Of a stretch of 64,000 nucleotides of DNA, positions 1-8,067 are shown piece by piece (within the stretch, counting starts at the first letter, position 1; the number at the start of each line of letters is the position of its first letter). Under the pieces are notes generated by a model. It did not search any database. It was not told the origin of the DNA and worked only from the letters and a program-made list of their open reading frames with translations. This DNA comes from Pseudomonas aestuarii. GTDB lineage: Bacteria > Pseudomonadota > Gammaproteobacteria > Pseudomonadales > Pseudomonadaceae. The stretch spans positions 434,001 through 498,000 of the forward strand of contig NZ_JAQJZJ010000001.1 of the NCBI RefSeq assembly GCF_027988105.1, read 5' to 3'. The position numbers and the translations under genes are program-made.

Positions 1-1125
1 TTCAGTCGTGGCAGTCATCCGGCCCGGCGCCTGCTCAATGAAATCGCTTCGGCTGCTCTGGGCTGGGGTGAACAGGACGACACGCAGCGCGGCAGCCTCT
101 ATCAGAAAATCGAGCAAGTGGTGCAGCGCTTGCTCAACGACTTTGTCGATGATCCGCAGATCTTTGCCGAACTGCTGGCCGACTTTCTCGCTTTCACCGG
201 CAATGAGCGGCGGCGTAGCGAGCTGCTGGAACAGCGTACTCGCGACGCGGAAGAGGGCAGCGCCAAGGCCGAGCTGGCTCGGCGGCAGGTCGAGTTGGCG
301 CTGAATGAGCGCTTGCTCGGCAAGCGCCTGCCCGAGGTGGTGGTGCGCCTGCTGCAGGAGGCCTGGAGCAAGGTGCTGCTGCTGACCTGCCTCAAGCACG
401 GCGTGGACTCGCCCGAGTGGCGGGCAGCGTTGGCGACCATGGACGATCTGGTCTGGAGTGCACAGCCCCACGAGGACCCGGAGGCGCGTCTGCATCTGCT
501 GCAGCTGGTCCCGGGGCTGCTCAAGGCGTTGCGCGAAGGCATGGCCAGCGCGGCGTTCGATCCGTTCTCCACCGGCGAGTTCTTCAGTCAGCTGGAGATT
601 CTGCATGTGCAGGCTTTCCAGCGGTTCAAGCGAGTGATGCCGGCGGCCGAGCAGGATCGGACCGAAGAGCCGGCAGAGCTCGTCAGCGACGCTCCTGAGG
701 CTGCGGGTGAGCCGGCCACGCTGGAACTGTCGCCAGCGGCAGCGCTGGAGGTGCCAGCGATGATCGAGGTGGTCGAGGAAATCGTCCTGCTGGCCCCCGG
801 GCAGATCGGTGTGAGTGCGCCCGAAATCTGCCTGGCCGATGACGACGAAGCCCTGCTGCGGGTTGATAGCTTGCGGGTCGGCAGCTGGGTCGAGTTTCAG
901 GAAGACGCGGAGCACAAGCTGCGCTGCAAGCTGGCCGCGGTGATCAAGCCGACCGGCAAGTACATCTTCGTCAACCGCACCGGCATGAAGATACTGGAAA
1001 AAACCCGCATGGGCCTGGCGATCGAGTTCCGCCGCAATGCCATCCGCCTGCTCGACGATGCGCTGCTGTTCGATCGGGCGCTGGAATCGGTAATCGGCAA
1101 CCTGCGCAAGCTCAAGGGCGCCTGA
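1..1125 (+). CDS. DUF1631 family protein, 3' part (5' end outside window)
   Basis: The reading frame is open from base 1 and ends at the TGA at 1123-1125, so only the C-terminal roughly 374 residues are seen. The first residues (HPARRLLNEIASAALGW) and the alpha-helical, Glu/Leu/Arg-rich body are typical of the DUF1631 proteins of gammaproteobacteria. The last 90 residues (VGSWVEFQ, LAAVIKPTGKYIFVNRTGMK) look like the small C-terminal beta domain of that family, which resembles a PilZ-type fold. There are no membrane segments. The biochemical function is not established. Synteny with ampD agrees with the P. aeruginosa order as I recall it. A second ATG at 118 is only an internal start. Confidence 0.8.
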   Translation, partial: FSRGSHPARRLLNEIASAALGWGEQDDTQRGSLYQKIEQVVQRLLNDFVDDPQIFAELLADFLAFTGNERRRSELLEQRTRDAEEGSAKAELARRQVELALNERLLGKRLPEVVVRLLQEAWSKVLLLTCLKHGVDSPEWRAALATMDDLVWSAQPHEDPEARLHLLQLVPGLLKALREGMASAAFDPFSTGEFFSQLEILHVQAFQRFKRVMPAAEQDRTEEPAELVSDAPEAAGEPATLELSPAAALEVPAMIEVVEEIVLLAPGQIGVSAPEICLADDDEALLRVDSLRVGSWVEFQEDAEHKLRCKLAAVIKPTGKYIFVNRTGMKILEKTRMGLAIEFRRNAIRLLDDALLFDRALESVIGNLRKLKGA

Positions 1126-1672
1126 AAACCCTCGGTTGCTCTGGCCCTGGCGCCGGGGGCGGTTTGCCACGTCCCTTGGGGCAGCGCCCAGCGCTAGGTG
1201 GCTGTGGCTGCGCTCCATGTGAATCGCCGCCCGCACCGCCCTGCGGATCCATGGGCGGATTGGTGGATTTAGAGCTATCCACAACCTGTCGGGAGTCACT
1301 CGCCGCAGGCAGTGCACTGCTAGTTGTTCGGCGCTGCACAAATTTTGGCGGGCTGTCGCTGCGCTCCGAGGCCGCCCTACGATGGATGGCGGCTGGCTGA
1401 GTTTGGAGCAATCTCCAGTCTGTAGGGTGTCACTCGCCGTAGGCAGTGCACCATTGGTCGCTCGGCGCGGCACAACAGCTGGTGGGCTGTCGCTGCGCTT
1501 CAAACGGATCGCCGGCCACACCGGCCTACGCCCGAATCGCCGTCTGGCCGCTCTTGCAAGGTAATCACCGCCTTACGAGGCTGCGGCGCTCAGGCAACGT
1601 GCATCCGCCATGACCAGTGCTTGGCCCTGCTGCCCGCCTGCTCTAGAGTGGAGGCTCGTTCAAGGAGCCTTT
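1126..1672. other. Gene-poor intergenic stretch holding repeat cluster 1
   Basis: No convincing gene lies here. Short open frames in the stretch are Arg/Cys/Ser-rich and low complexity, and they run across the repeats described separately. The distal part (about 1560-1672) leads into ampD and ends with its ribosome binding site AAGGAG at 1662-1667. No clear terminator for the upstream DUF1631 gene was identified. Confidence 0.6.
1260..1535 (+). repeat. Intergenic repeat cluster 1 (about 134-bp period, 2 imperfect copies)
   Basis: The marker TCACTCGCCG(C/T)AGGCAGTGCAC occurs at 1296 and again at 1430, a spacing of 134 bp. Each copy is followed by GGCTGTCGCTGCGCT. The same unit occurs in inverted orientation at 5695-6025, so the two clusters bracket ampD, ampE and the chemoreceptor. 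A degenerate third copy may lie at about 1190-1260. The unit contains GCCGCCCTAC and GTAGGGTG as complementary arms, so it can form stem-loops. It looks like a dispersed noncoding intergenic element; I cannot name the family. Confidence 0.75.
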
Positions 1673-2236
1673 ATGCAGCTGGATTCTCGCAGTGGTTGGT
1701 GCCAAGGGGTGCACCACTGTCCGTCGCCCAATTTCAATGAGCGCCCGCAGGGTGAGGTTTCCCTGTTGGTGATCCATAACATCAGCCTGCCACCAGGGCA
1801 GTTCGCTACCGGCAAGGTGCAGGAATTTTTCCAGAATCGCCTGATCGTCGATGAGCATCCATACTTTGCCGAGATAGCGGCGTTGCGCGTGTCGGCGCAT
1901 TTCCTGATCGAGCGCGACGGCGCCATCACCCAGTTCGTCTCGTGCAACGAGCGCGCCTGGCATGCCGGGCAGTCGTGTTTCGCCGGGCGGGAGAACTGCA
2001 ACGACTATTCTCTGGGGATCGAGCTGGAAGGCACCGATGAGCGACCCTTCACCGATGCGCAATATGCCGCATTGGTTGGCCTGACGGTCGAGTTGCAAAG
2101 GGTGTATCCGGCGCTCAACCTGGCGCGTATCTGCGGGCACAGCGACATCGCCCCGACCCGCAAGACTGACCCCGGTCCGGCGTTCGATTGGCCACGCCTG
2201 CGCGCCGCACTGATGGATAGGAAGGAGAGATCATGA
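1673..2236 (+). CDS. ampD: 1,6-anhydro-N-acetylmuramyl-L-alanine amidase AmpD
   Basis: This cytoplasmic zinc amidase removes the stem peptide from anhydro-muropeptides during cell-wall recycling, which keeps the inducers of ampC beta-lactamase low. The 187-residue protein matches the usual length and fold (N-acetylmuramoyl-L-alanine amidase type 2). Visible zinc ligands are His35 (VIHN), His156 (GHSDIAP) and Asp166 (TDPGP), with Glu117 or Glu119 and Lys164 in the catalytic positions. I chose the ATG at 1673 because AAGGAG lies five bases upstream and the N-terminus MQLD fits the family; a further in-frame ATG at 1610 would add an unrelated 21-residue extension. The stop overlaps the ampE start by 4 bp, so the two are co-transcribed and probably translationally coupled. 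Confidence 0.96.
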   Translation: MQLDSRSGWCQGVHHCPSPNFNERPQGEVSLLVIHNISLPPGQFATGKVQEFFQNRLIVDEHPYFAEIAALRVSAHFLIERDGAITQFVSCNERAWHAGQSCFAGRENCNDYSLGIELEGTDERPFTDAQYAALVGLTVELQRVYPALNLARICGHSDIAPTRKTDPGPAFDWPRLRAALMDRKERS

Positions 2237-3069
2237 GTTTTCTGGTGTTGTTGCTGGTGCTGTGGGTGGAGAAATTCTCGGCCTGGCGCAACAAGATTCA
2301 GCAGGACGGGCCCTGGTTGCGACTGTTGGCCTGGTCGGAACGACAAGCGGATTTTATCGAGAGCCCATGGTTGGCGGTCGTGGTGTTGGTGGTTCTGCCG
2401 CTGGTGGCGCTGGGGCTGGTGCTGATGCTGCTCGAGCCGCTGGCCTATGGATGGTTGGCGTTGCCGGTGCACCTGCTGGTGCTGATCTATAGCCTTGGGC
2501 GTGGCGATTTGCAGGCGGCGCTCGGGCCGTTTCGCGACAGCTGGCGGCGCGGCGACAGTGAGGCGGCCTATCTGGTCGCCCGGCGTGACCTGGCCCTGGA
2601 GGCCGACGAAGAGGGCGTGCTGCTGCAGCAGGTGCAGGGCCATCTGGTGTGGCAGGCCTATCAGAGTTTCTTTGCCGTGATCTTCTGGTACGCGCTGCTT
2701 GGCCCATTGGCGGCCTTGGCTTATCGGCTGCTGGCTCTGCTGGCCGAACATGCCGGGCAGGAAGTCTTGCGCGAGCGTGCCGTGCAGCTGCGGCATGCTT
2801 TCGACTGGATGCCCGTGCGGGCACTGGCGGCGAGTTTCGCCCTGGTCGGTCATTTCGTGGCGGTCAATCGGGCGTTGCTGCATGAATTGTTGAGCTGGGA
2901 CATCAGTGCAGCCCAGCTGGTGATCGACGTTGGACGCGCGGCCTGCGAGACGCCGGAGCCGGTGATCGGCGAAGTCGGGGTGCGCAGCCTGGACAGCTTG
3001 TGGCAGCTGCTGGTGCGCGCCGCCGTGCTCTGGTACGTCGTATTCGCCCTGTGGGAGCTGCTCTACTGA
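2233..3069 (+). CDS. ampE: AmpE, inner-membrane regulator of beta-lactamase induction
   Basis: This 278-residue polytopic membrane protein forms the second gene of the ampDE operon (ATGA overlap with ampD, AAGGAGA at 2222-2228). Hydrophobic segments are visible at residues 1-12, about 50-90, about 140-170, about 195-215 and 255-278. Conserved family features include the N-terminal LLLVLWVEKFSAWRNKIQQDG and the central GDLQAAL and WQAYQSFFAVIFWY segments. AmpE resembles the CobD/CbiB membrane family. It is linked to AmpD function and beta-lactamase induction, but its exact reaction is unsettled. Confidence 0.94.
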   Translation: MSFLVLLLVLWVEKFSAWRNKIQQDGPWLRLLAWSERQADFIESPWLAVVVLVVLPLVALGLVLMLLEPLAYGWLALPVHLLVLIYSLGRGDLQAALGPFRDSWRRGDSEAAYLVARRDLALEADEEGVLLQQVQGHLVWQAYQSFFAVIFWYALLGPLAALAYRLLALLAEHAGQEVLRERAVQLRHAFDWMPVRALAASFALVGHFVAVNRALLHELLSWDISAAQLVIDVGRAACETPEPVIGEVGVRSLDSLWQLLVRAAVLWYVVFALWELLY

Positions 3070-3071
3070 TT

Positions 3072-3091
3072 CCGCGCGGTCGCGGGCTTTT
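3072..3091 (+). terminator. Possible short terminator after ampE
   Basis: A short GC stem, CCGCG at 3072-3076 pairing with CGCGG at 3081-3085 around a 4-base loop, is followed by a run of four T. It lies directly after the ampE stop. The stem is short, so this is tentative. Confidence 0.4.
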
Positions 3092-3577
3092 CTAGGCGCT
3101 GGCTGAGCGGAGCGACACCCATCGGCGCTCAGCCATCATCATCGGTCAAATCAATCCATCGACGCATACGCTTCGGCGCTCTCCGGGGCGTGGTTGCGCG
3201 GGCGGCAGATTTCCCGCAGTTCACCCAGAACGCTGTGTGGGCTGGCGTTGCGCTCAGCCTGCGCTGGCCGCGTCATTTGATGGGGCGCCGGTCGGCCAGC
3301 CCCGCCGGCGCATGCACCGCTCCTGCTGAGGATCAAGAGCAGAAGATAGTGGGTGCTTAACCTTAAGTTACAGAGTTTGCTGTCGATACCGGGTATACAA
3401 GCACACAGTGCTCGATCGAGCGGCCAGGGGGGCTCAGGCGGATCTGCCGGACTGGCTGCTGCGCATTGATCGGGACGCTTCAGGGCGGGCTGCAAGGGAT
3501 GCAACCATCACCGCGGAAGCCTTTTCGCGGTCAACCTTGTAACGCTTCATAACAATAATGAGAACGGGAGACGTCTT
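3092..3577. other. Intergenic region upstream of the chemoreceptor
   Basis: About 490 bp without a supportable gene. It contains a relatively AT-rich patch near 3335-3400 that could hold a promoter, and a small hairpin (ACCGCG/CGCGGT around a ten-base loop) near 3510-3530. It ends with a ribosome binding site GGGAG at about 3566-3570. No repeat or RNA gene was recognised. Confidence 0.4.
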
Positions 3578-5608
3578 GTGAAGACCGTGCTGTATCCGGC
3601 CATCGCGCTAATGAATCGCCTCAGCTTCGGCATGAAGTTCAGCTTGATCAGTGTCTTGTTCTTTCTGCCCATGCTGGTCACCAACTTCTATCTGGTACGC
3701 GACTCCTATCGTCAGTTCGTCAGTACCCAGGCGGCCCTGGAGAGTATCGACCTGCTCGGTCAGGGGCTGAATTTACGGCGCGACCTGGAAGACTTCTCCG
3801 ACCTGGCGGAAATCAACGTGATGATCGGTCAGTCCGGTCAGGCCGGCGACCTCGAGAGTCGCATCACGCGCCTGCAAGGCTCCATCGCGGAGCGCCTGCG
3901 CGACTTGGCGCCGGTGGTGCACGAGGCCGAGCAGATCGACGAATTCACCGCCAAGCGCGATGAAATGGTTGCCGAGCTGGCCGCGGTACAGAGCGAGACG
4001 TCGCTGCAAGGCAAAGCGGCCATGGCCAAAAAGCTATTGGGCCAGTCGCAGGTCTTTATCAAGCTGATCGCCGCTCAGGCCGGACTCAGCCAGGATCGTC
4101 AGCGCGAAGTGCGGCAGATGACCGAGCTGATCGTCGGCATCACGCCACGGGTTGTCTCCGCATTGGGTGAAGGCCGGACGATGGGTGCTGCTTCCCTGGG
4201 GCAGGGCTTTCTCAATTCGGGCACCAGTACCAAGTTCGATGATTTGCTGCTGGAGCTGGAAAAACTCCACGCCGAATATGGCTTGAACCTGCAGGAGGCC
4301 TTGAGCAGCAGCCCGGCTGCGCGCGCGGCACTGGAAGCCCTGGCCACGGCCAGCCAGGCGACCCTGAAGACCAGCGCTGTGCTGTTCGAAGACCAGGTGG
4401 TGATTGCCGATACCCTGGATACGCCCTGGACGCAGTTCTATGAGCAAGTCGACGCGGCCATGGGCAAGACCTATGAGCTGAACGAGGCGGTGCTGGCTTT
4501 CCTCGATCAGCAACTGCAGGAGCGGCTGCAGGAAAACCGTGGGCAGATGGTCCTGTTGGTTGCGGCGCTGGTGGTGGTGTTCCTGCTGATCGGCTACCTC
4601 TATGGCGCCTTCTATGTGTCGACCCGCAGCACCTTGAAGAGCCTCGGCGAGGTCATGAACAAGGTCGCGGCCGGCGATATGACGGTCAGCTTCACCGCGC
4701 AGAGCAAGGATGAGCTGGGCGAGCTGGGGCAGGTATTCAACGAGACCGTGCGCAAGATCCATGACCTGATCGAGCGGGTTGGCCAGACCGTGGGCGAGGT
4801 CGAGCGTCAGGCCGACAGCGTGGAGCTGGTCTCGGGTGAGAGCAACCAGGCGGTCGCTGGGCAACGCAGCCAGATCGAGCAGGTGGCGACGGCGATGAAC
4901 CAGATGTCCGCCACCGCCCAGGAGGTCGCGCGTAGCGCCGCTGCGGCGGTCGACAGCGCGCAGAGCGTGAACAACGAAACCGTCAGCGGCCGCGCCTTGG
5001 TCGAGTCCCAGGTCGGCAGCATTCAGCGCCTGTCCAGTGAGATCGACCAGTCGGTGGCGGTGATCAACCAATTGGCCAGCGACAGTGCCTCGATCAGCCA
5101 GGTGCTGGACGTGATCAAGGGCATCGCCGAACAAACCAACCTGCTGGCCCTCAACGCGGCTATTGAGGCGGCGCGGGCTGGCGAACAGGGCCGCGGTTTC
5201 GCCGTGGTCGCCGATGAAGTGCGCAACCTGGCCAAGCGCACCCAGCAGTCCACCGAGCAGATCGAGAACATGATCGACAAGCTGCAGGGCGGCGTCGGGG
5301 CGGCGGTCAAGGCCATGGGCGCCAGCCATCAGATGGCCAGTGGCACGGTCAGCGAGTCGGGCAAGGTGCAACAGGCGCTGGAGAACATCCTCGGCGCGGT
5401 GGGCATGATCGTCGATCAGAGCCAGCAGATCGCCGCGGCCGCCGAGCAGCAGACGGCGGTGGCGCACGATATCGACCAGAATATCGTCGAGATCAACCGC
5501 GCCGGCGAACGTACCGCCGCAGGCGCCAGCCAGACCGAGTCGGCCAGCCGCGAGTTGTCCGTACTGGTATCACGCCTGAAGCAACTGATCGGCGCGTTCC
5601 GCGTCTGA
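3578..5608 (+). CDS. Methyl-accepting chemotaxis protein
   Basis: This 676-residue transmembrane chemoreceptor starts with GTG, supported by GGGAG seven bases upstream. It has a cytoplasmic N-terminus, a first membrane segment at about residues 20-42, a large helical periplasmic sensor region to about 320, a second membrane segment at about 322-344 and a HAMP domain at about 345-397. A long coiled-coil signalling domain follows, with the conserved hairpin tip around residue 520 ([19 protein letters not shown]) that contacts CheA and CheW. The sensor region is a long helical type; its ligand cannot be read from sequence. The position beside ampE matches the receptor PA4520 in P. aeruginosa as I recall it. 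No C-terminal CheR-binding pentapeptide is evident. Confidence 0.95.
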   Translation: MKTVLYPAIALMNRLSFGMKFSLISVLFFLPMLVTNFYLVRDSYRQFVSTQAALESIDLLGQGLNLRRDLEDFSDLAEINVMIGQSGQAGDLESRITRLQGSIAERLRDLAPVVHEAEQIDEFTAKRDEMVAELAAVQSETSLQGKAAMAKKLLGQSQVFIKLIAAQAGLSQDRQREVRQMTELIVGITPRVVSALGEGRTMGAASLGQGFLNSGTSTKFDDLLLELEKLHAEYGLNLQEALSSSPAARAALEALATASQATLKTSAVLFEDQVVIADTLDTPWTQFYEQVDAAMGKTYELNEAVLAFLDQQLQERLQENRGQMVLLVAALVVVFLLIGYLYGAFYVSTRSTLKSLGEVMNKVAAGDMTVSFTAQSKDELGELGQVFNETVRKIHDLIERVGQTVGEVERQADSVELVSGESNQAVAGQRSQIEQVATAMNQMSATAQEVARSAAAAVDSAQSVNNETVSGRALVESQVGSIQRLSSEIDQSVAVINQLASDSASISQVLDVIKGIAEQTNLLALNAAIEAARAGEQGRGFAVVADEVRNLAKRTQQSTEQIENMIDKLQGGVGAAVKAMGASHQMASGTVSESGKVQQALENILGAVGMIVDQSQQIAAAAEQQTAVAHDIDQNIVEINRAGERTAAGASQTESASRELSVLVSRLKQLIGAFRV

Positions 5609-5624
5609 GGCTTGTTGCACAACC

Positions 5625-5657
5625 GACAAGGCCCGCCAATTGGCGGGCCTTGTCGTT
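5625..5657 (+). terminator. Strong terminator after the chemoreceptor gene
   Basis: A perfect 30-bp inverted repeat spans 5625-5654, with each arm reading GACAAGGCCCGCCAA or its complement. It begins 16 bp after the chemoreceptor stop and is followed by GTTT. The U-tract is short, but the stem is very stable. Confidence 0.75.
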
Positions 5658-5694
5658 TACGCCCGCTGCGCAGAACGGACTGGCGGCGCTCCGT

Positions 5695-6025
5695 TTGGGG
5701 GTGGGCAGCCGGGTCGCCGTCCGCTCGGAGCGCAGCGACAGCCAGCCAGCTTTTATGTCGCACCGAGCGGCCAATGGTGCACTGCCTGCGGCGAGTGACA
5801 CCCTACGGATCGCTAATCATCCCGGATCGGGCGGATTGCTCCGAGACGGTAGGGCGGCTTCGGAGCGCAGCGACAACCCGCCAGCTTTTATGCCGCACCG
5901 AGCGGCCAATGGTGCACTGCCTGCGGCGAGTGACACCCTACGGATCGCTAACCATCCCGGATCGGGCGGATTGCTCCGAGACGGTAGGGCGGCTTCGGAG
6001 CGCAGCGACAACCCGCCAGTTTTTA
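5695..6025 (-). repeat. Intergenic repeat cluster 2 (135-bp tandem units)
   Basis: The marker TTTTATG recurs at 5751, 5886 and 6021, giving an exact 135-bp period. The two complete units are nearly identical and share CACCGAGCGGCCAATGGTGC. The array is the reverse complement of the cluster at 1260-1535. Its last bases run into the 3' end of tatD: the tatD stop codon (6023-6025) lies inside the third TTTTA. Near-identity of adjacent copies suggests recent duplication or gene conversion. The short open frames across it are products of the repeat and not genes. Confidence 0.85.
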
Positions 6026-6802
6026 TGCCCAACCGAACAACTCCGCGGCATTGCGGCTGCTGGCTTCGGCCAGTTGCTCCGGCTCGATATTCATCAGTCG
6101 CGCCAGCTCGGCGCAGATTTCCGGTAGGTATTCCGGGCTGTTGCGCTGGTGCGGGTGCATGGCCGGGGCCATGTCCGGGGCGTCGGTTTCCAGCACCACG
6201 GCCTCCAGTGGCAGGCGCGCCAGGGTCTGCTGCAGACGCTTGGCCTGGGGCCAGGTCGGCGCGCCGCCTAGGCCCAGTTTGAAGCCCAGCTTGAGGTATT
6301 CGCGGGCTTCTTCAAAGCTGCCGGCGAAGGCGTGGATGATGCCGCCGCGTGGCGGCCTGAGGCGTTTCAGGGTGGCGATGGTGACGGCGTGGGCGCGGCG
6401 CACGTGCAGCAGGGCCGGCAGCTCGAACTCCAGGGCCAGGTGCAGTTGTGCCTCGAACAGCGTCTGTTGGCGTTCGCGGTCGAGCTGTTCGAGAAAGTAA
6501 TCCAGGCCGAACTCGCCCAGCGCACAGAGTTGCCGGTGGCCGGCCAGGCGCTGCAGCCAGTCGCGCAATTCGCGCAGGTGTTCGGGGCGGTGGTGGTCGA
6601 GGAACACCGGGTGCAGGCCGAAGGCGGCATACAGGCCGGTATCGCCCTGCACCAGGTCCCACAGCCGCTGCCAGTTGCCCTGGTGTACGCCGAGCACCAC
6701 CAGGCGCTCTACACCCTGGGCGCGGCAGCGCGCGAGCAGCTCGGCGCGGTCGGCGTCGAAGTCGGGGAAGTCGAGGTGGGTGTGGGTGTCGATCAGGCGC
6801 AT
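6023..6802 (-). CDS. TatD family metal-dependent hydrolase
   Basis: The 259-residue protein has the TIM-barrel TatD motifs: the N-terminal metal site DTHTHLDFPDFD, an inner glutamate in GEFGLDYF, LHVRRAH, HAFAGS and the late ETDAPDM. Family members are Mg-dependent 3'-5' DNA or RNA exonucleases or general phosphodiesterases. I prefer the ATG at 6802; a TTG at 6808 would add two residues. It lies 102 bp downstream of fruR on the same strand, so the two are probably co-transcribed, and the pairing tatD-fruR recurs in pseudomonads. The stop codon falls in the repeat cluster, so the last residues (LFGWA) abut repeat DNA. Confidence 0.92.
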   Translation of the reverse strand: MRLIDTHTHLDFPDFDADRAELLARCRAQGVERLVVLGVHQGNWQRLWDLVQGDTGLYAAFGLHPVFLDHHRPEHLRELRDWLQRLAGHRQLCALGEFGLDYFLEQLDRERQQTLFEAQLHLALEFELPALLHVRRAHAVTIATLKRLRPPRGGIIHAFAGSFEEAREYLKLGFKLGLGGAPTWPQAKRLQQTLARLPLEAVVLETDAPDMAPAMHPHQRNSPEYLPEICAELARLMNIEPEQLAEASSRNAAELFGWA

Positions 6803-6904
6803 GGACAAAGCATCGGCGATTTGCCGGCGCTGCGCCAGTCGGCATGCCGCCTGGTCAATCTGGGCGCGGCTTCAATCGCTAAGGATACGGCGGGCACTCG
6901 GTTG

Positions 6905-7900
6905 CTACAGCGCGCGGCGGATCTTGAGAATCCGCGGGATGGCTTCGATACCGGGTTGGTAGTCGTTGTGCTCGATGGCGCGCAGGGCCAGGTCGAGGAC
7001 GCGCTCGGCGATCTGCGCGTGTTGCTGGACTATGGCGTTGACCCGCAGCGGCAGGAAATCCAGCAACTGGGTGTCGCCGAAGGTGGCCAGGCGCAGACCC
7101 TCGACGCCCGGCCCCGACTGTTCCTGCAAGGCATCGAAGACCCCTTCGAGCAGGACGTAGGCGGTGGTGATCAGCGCATCCGGCAGGTCGGCGGGGTTGT
7201 CCAGCAGGGCGCGCATCTGCCGGTAACCACAGGCGCGGTTGAATTGTTCGGCGTGGCTGACGCTGACGGTGCCGGCGAAACCACTCAGGGCCTGACGAAA
7301 GCCGCGTTCGCGGGCCTGGCTGATCGGCAGCTCCGGGCGCGCGCCGATCAGGGCGATATGCCGCGGCGGCGGGCTGAGCAGGCTGGACGTGAGCAGGGCG
7401 CCGGCCTGCTGGTCGTCGCTGACCACCGAGCAGATGTGCGCGGGATCGAGGGCGCGGTCGACGGCGATCACCGGCACGCCGGCCGCGAGCAGGTGCCGGT
7501 AGGCCGGCTCGTCCTGCGGCAGGCAGCTGGCGACGATCAGCGCGTCGCAGCGGCGCGAGCGGAACAGTTCGAGCACCTGGCGTTCGCTGTCCGGGTCGTC
7601 ATCGGAGCTGGCGATCAGCAACTGATAGCCGGCGGCGCGGGCGCGCTGTTCGAGCAGCTTGGCCAGGCGCGCGTAACTGGGGTTCTCCAGGTCCGGCAGG
7701 ATGAAGCCCAGGCAGCGGCTCTGCCCGCGGCGCAGGCCGGCGGCTTGCTGGTCGGGGCGGTAGCCGTGGCGCTCGACCACTTCCAGTACCCGCGCCACGG
7801 TGGCGGCGCTGATCCGCCGTTTGTCGGCCTGACCGTTGATCACGTAACTGGCGGTGGTCACGGAAACCTGGGCCAGGCGGGCGATGTCGCTGAGTTTCAA
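6905..7900 (-). CDS. fruR: Fructose operon regulator FruR (Cra), LacI family
   Basis: This 331-residue LacI-type regulator has an N-terminal helix-turn-helix (KLSDIARLAQVSVTTASYVI) and a periplasmic-binding-like effector domain. Family members bind fructose-1-phosphate, which releases the operator. The first codon is most likely TTG at 7898-7900, because AGGA lies seven bases upstream and the protein then starts directly at the conserved helix-turn-helix. The upstream ATG at 7969 would add 23 unrelated residues. It is divergent to fruBKA, with its operator in the shared intergenic region. In pseudomonads FruR is mainly a local regulator of this operon. Confidence 0.95.
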   Translation of the reverse strand: MKLSDIARLAQVSVTTASYVINGQADKRRISAATVARVLEVVERHGYRPDQQAAGLRRGQSRCLGFILPDLENPSYARLAKLLEQRARAAGYQLLIASSDDDPDSERQVLELFRSRRCDALIVASCLPQDEPAYRHLLAAGVPVIAVDRALDPAHICSVVSDDQQAGALLTSSLLSPPPRHIALIGARPELPISQARERGFRQALSGFAGTVSVSHAEQFNRACGYRQMRALLDNPADLPDALITTAYVLLEGVFDALQEQSGPGVEGLRLATFGDTQLLDFLPLRVNAIVQQHAQIAERVLDLALRAIEHNDYQPGIEAIPRILKIRRAL

Positions 7901-7973
7901 AGTGGAGTCCTGGGTGGGATGACGGCCGGGCTTCAAGGATCGCCGATTATCAGGTAACGTGCCAGCCATTAGG

Positions 7974-7985
7974 TGAAACGATTCA
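7974..7985 (+). promoter_or_regulatory. FruR/Cra operator
   Basis: TGAAACGATTCA matches the classical Cra/FruR operator consensus of enterics and pseudomonads. It lies 82 bp before the fruB start codon and 73 bp upstream of the fruR TTG start, so it can serve both divergent units. Binding should be relieved by fructose-1-phosphate. Confidence 0.85.
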
Positions 7986-8000
7986 GCAAGTCGCCAGAGT

Positions 8001-8021
8001 GACTATTCTGTGCGAATAGTC
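8001..8021 (+). promoter_or_regulatory. Perfect inverted repeat in the fruB leader
   Basis: GACTATTC at 8001-8008 and GAATAGTC at 8014-8021 form perfect 8-bp arms around five bases. This is distinct from the FruR site and lies 46 bp before the fruB ATG. It could be a second protein-binding site or a 5'-leader hairpin; the sequence alone does not decide. Confidence 0.5.
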
Positions 8022-8067
8022 GGGTCTTCACCCTAGCGCCGCCGTCAGTTGCCAGAGGATATCTTCG

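Noticed and set aside
4034-5467. A 477-codon minus-strand frame opposite the chemoreceptor
   Set aside because: Antisense shadow with Leu/His/Asp-rich composition and no motif.
5695-6025. A CRISPR array
   Set aside because: Units are 135 bp, the whole unit is repeated, and there are no short repeats with unique spacers or cas genes.
1126-6025. A composite transposon formed by the inverted repeats
   Set aside because: No transposase lies inside, and the enclosed genes are core genes in the conserved order. The repeats look like intergenic elements.
5650-6282. Small proteins across the 135-bp repeats
   Set aside because: Their internal repetition only reflects the DNA repeat; no ribosome site and no homology.
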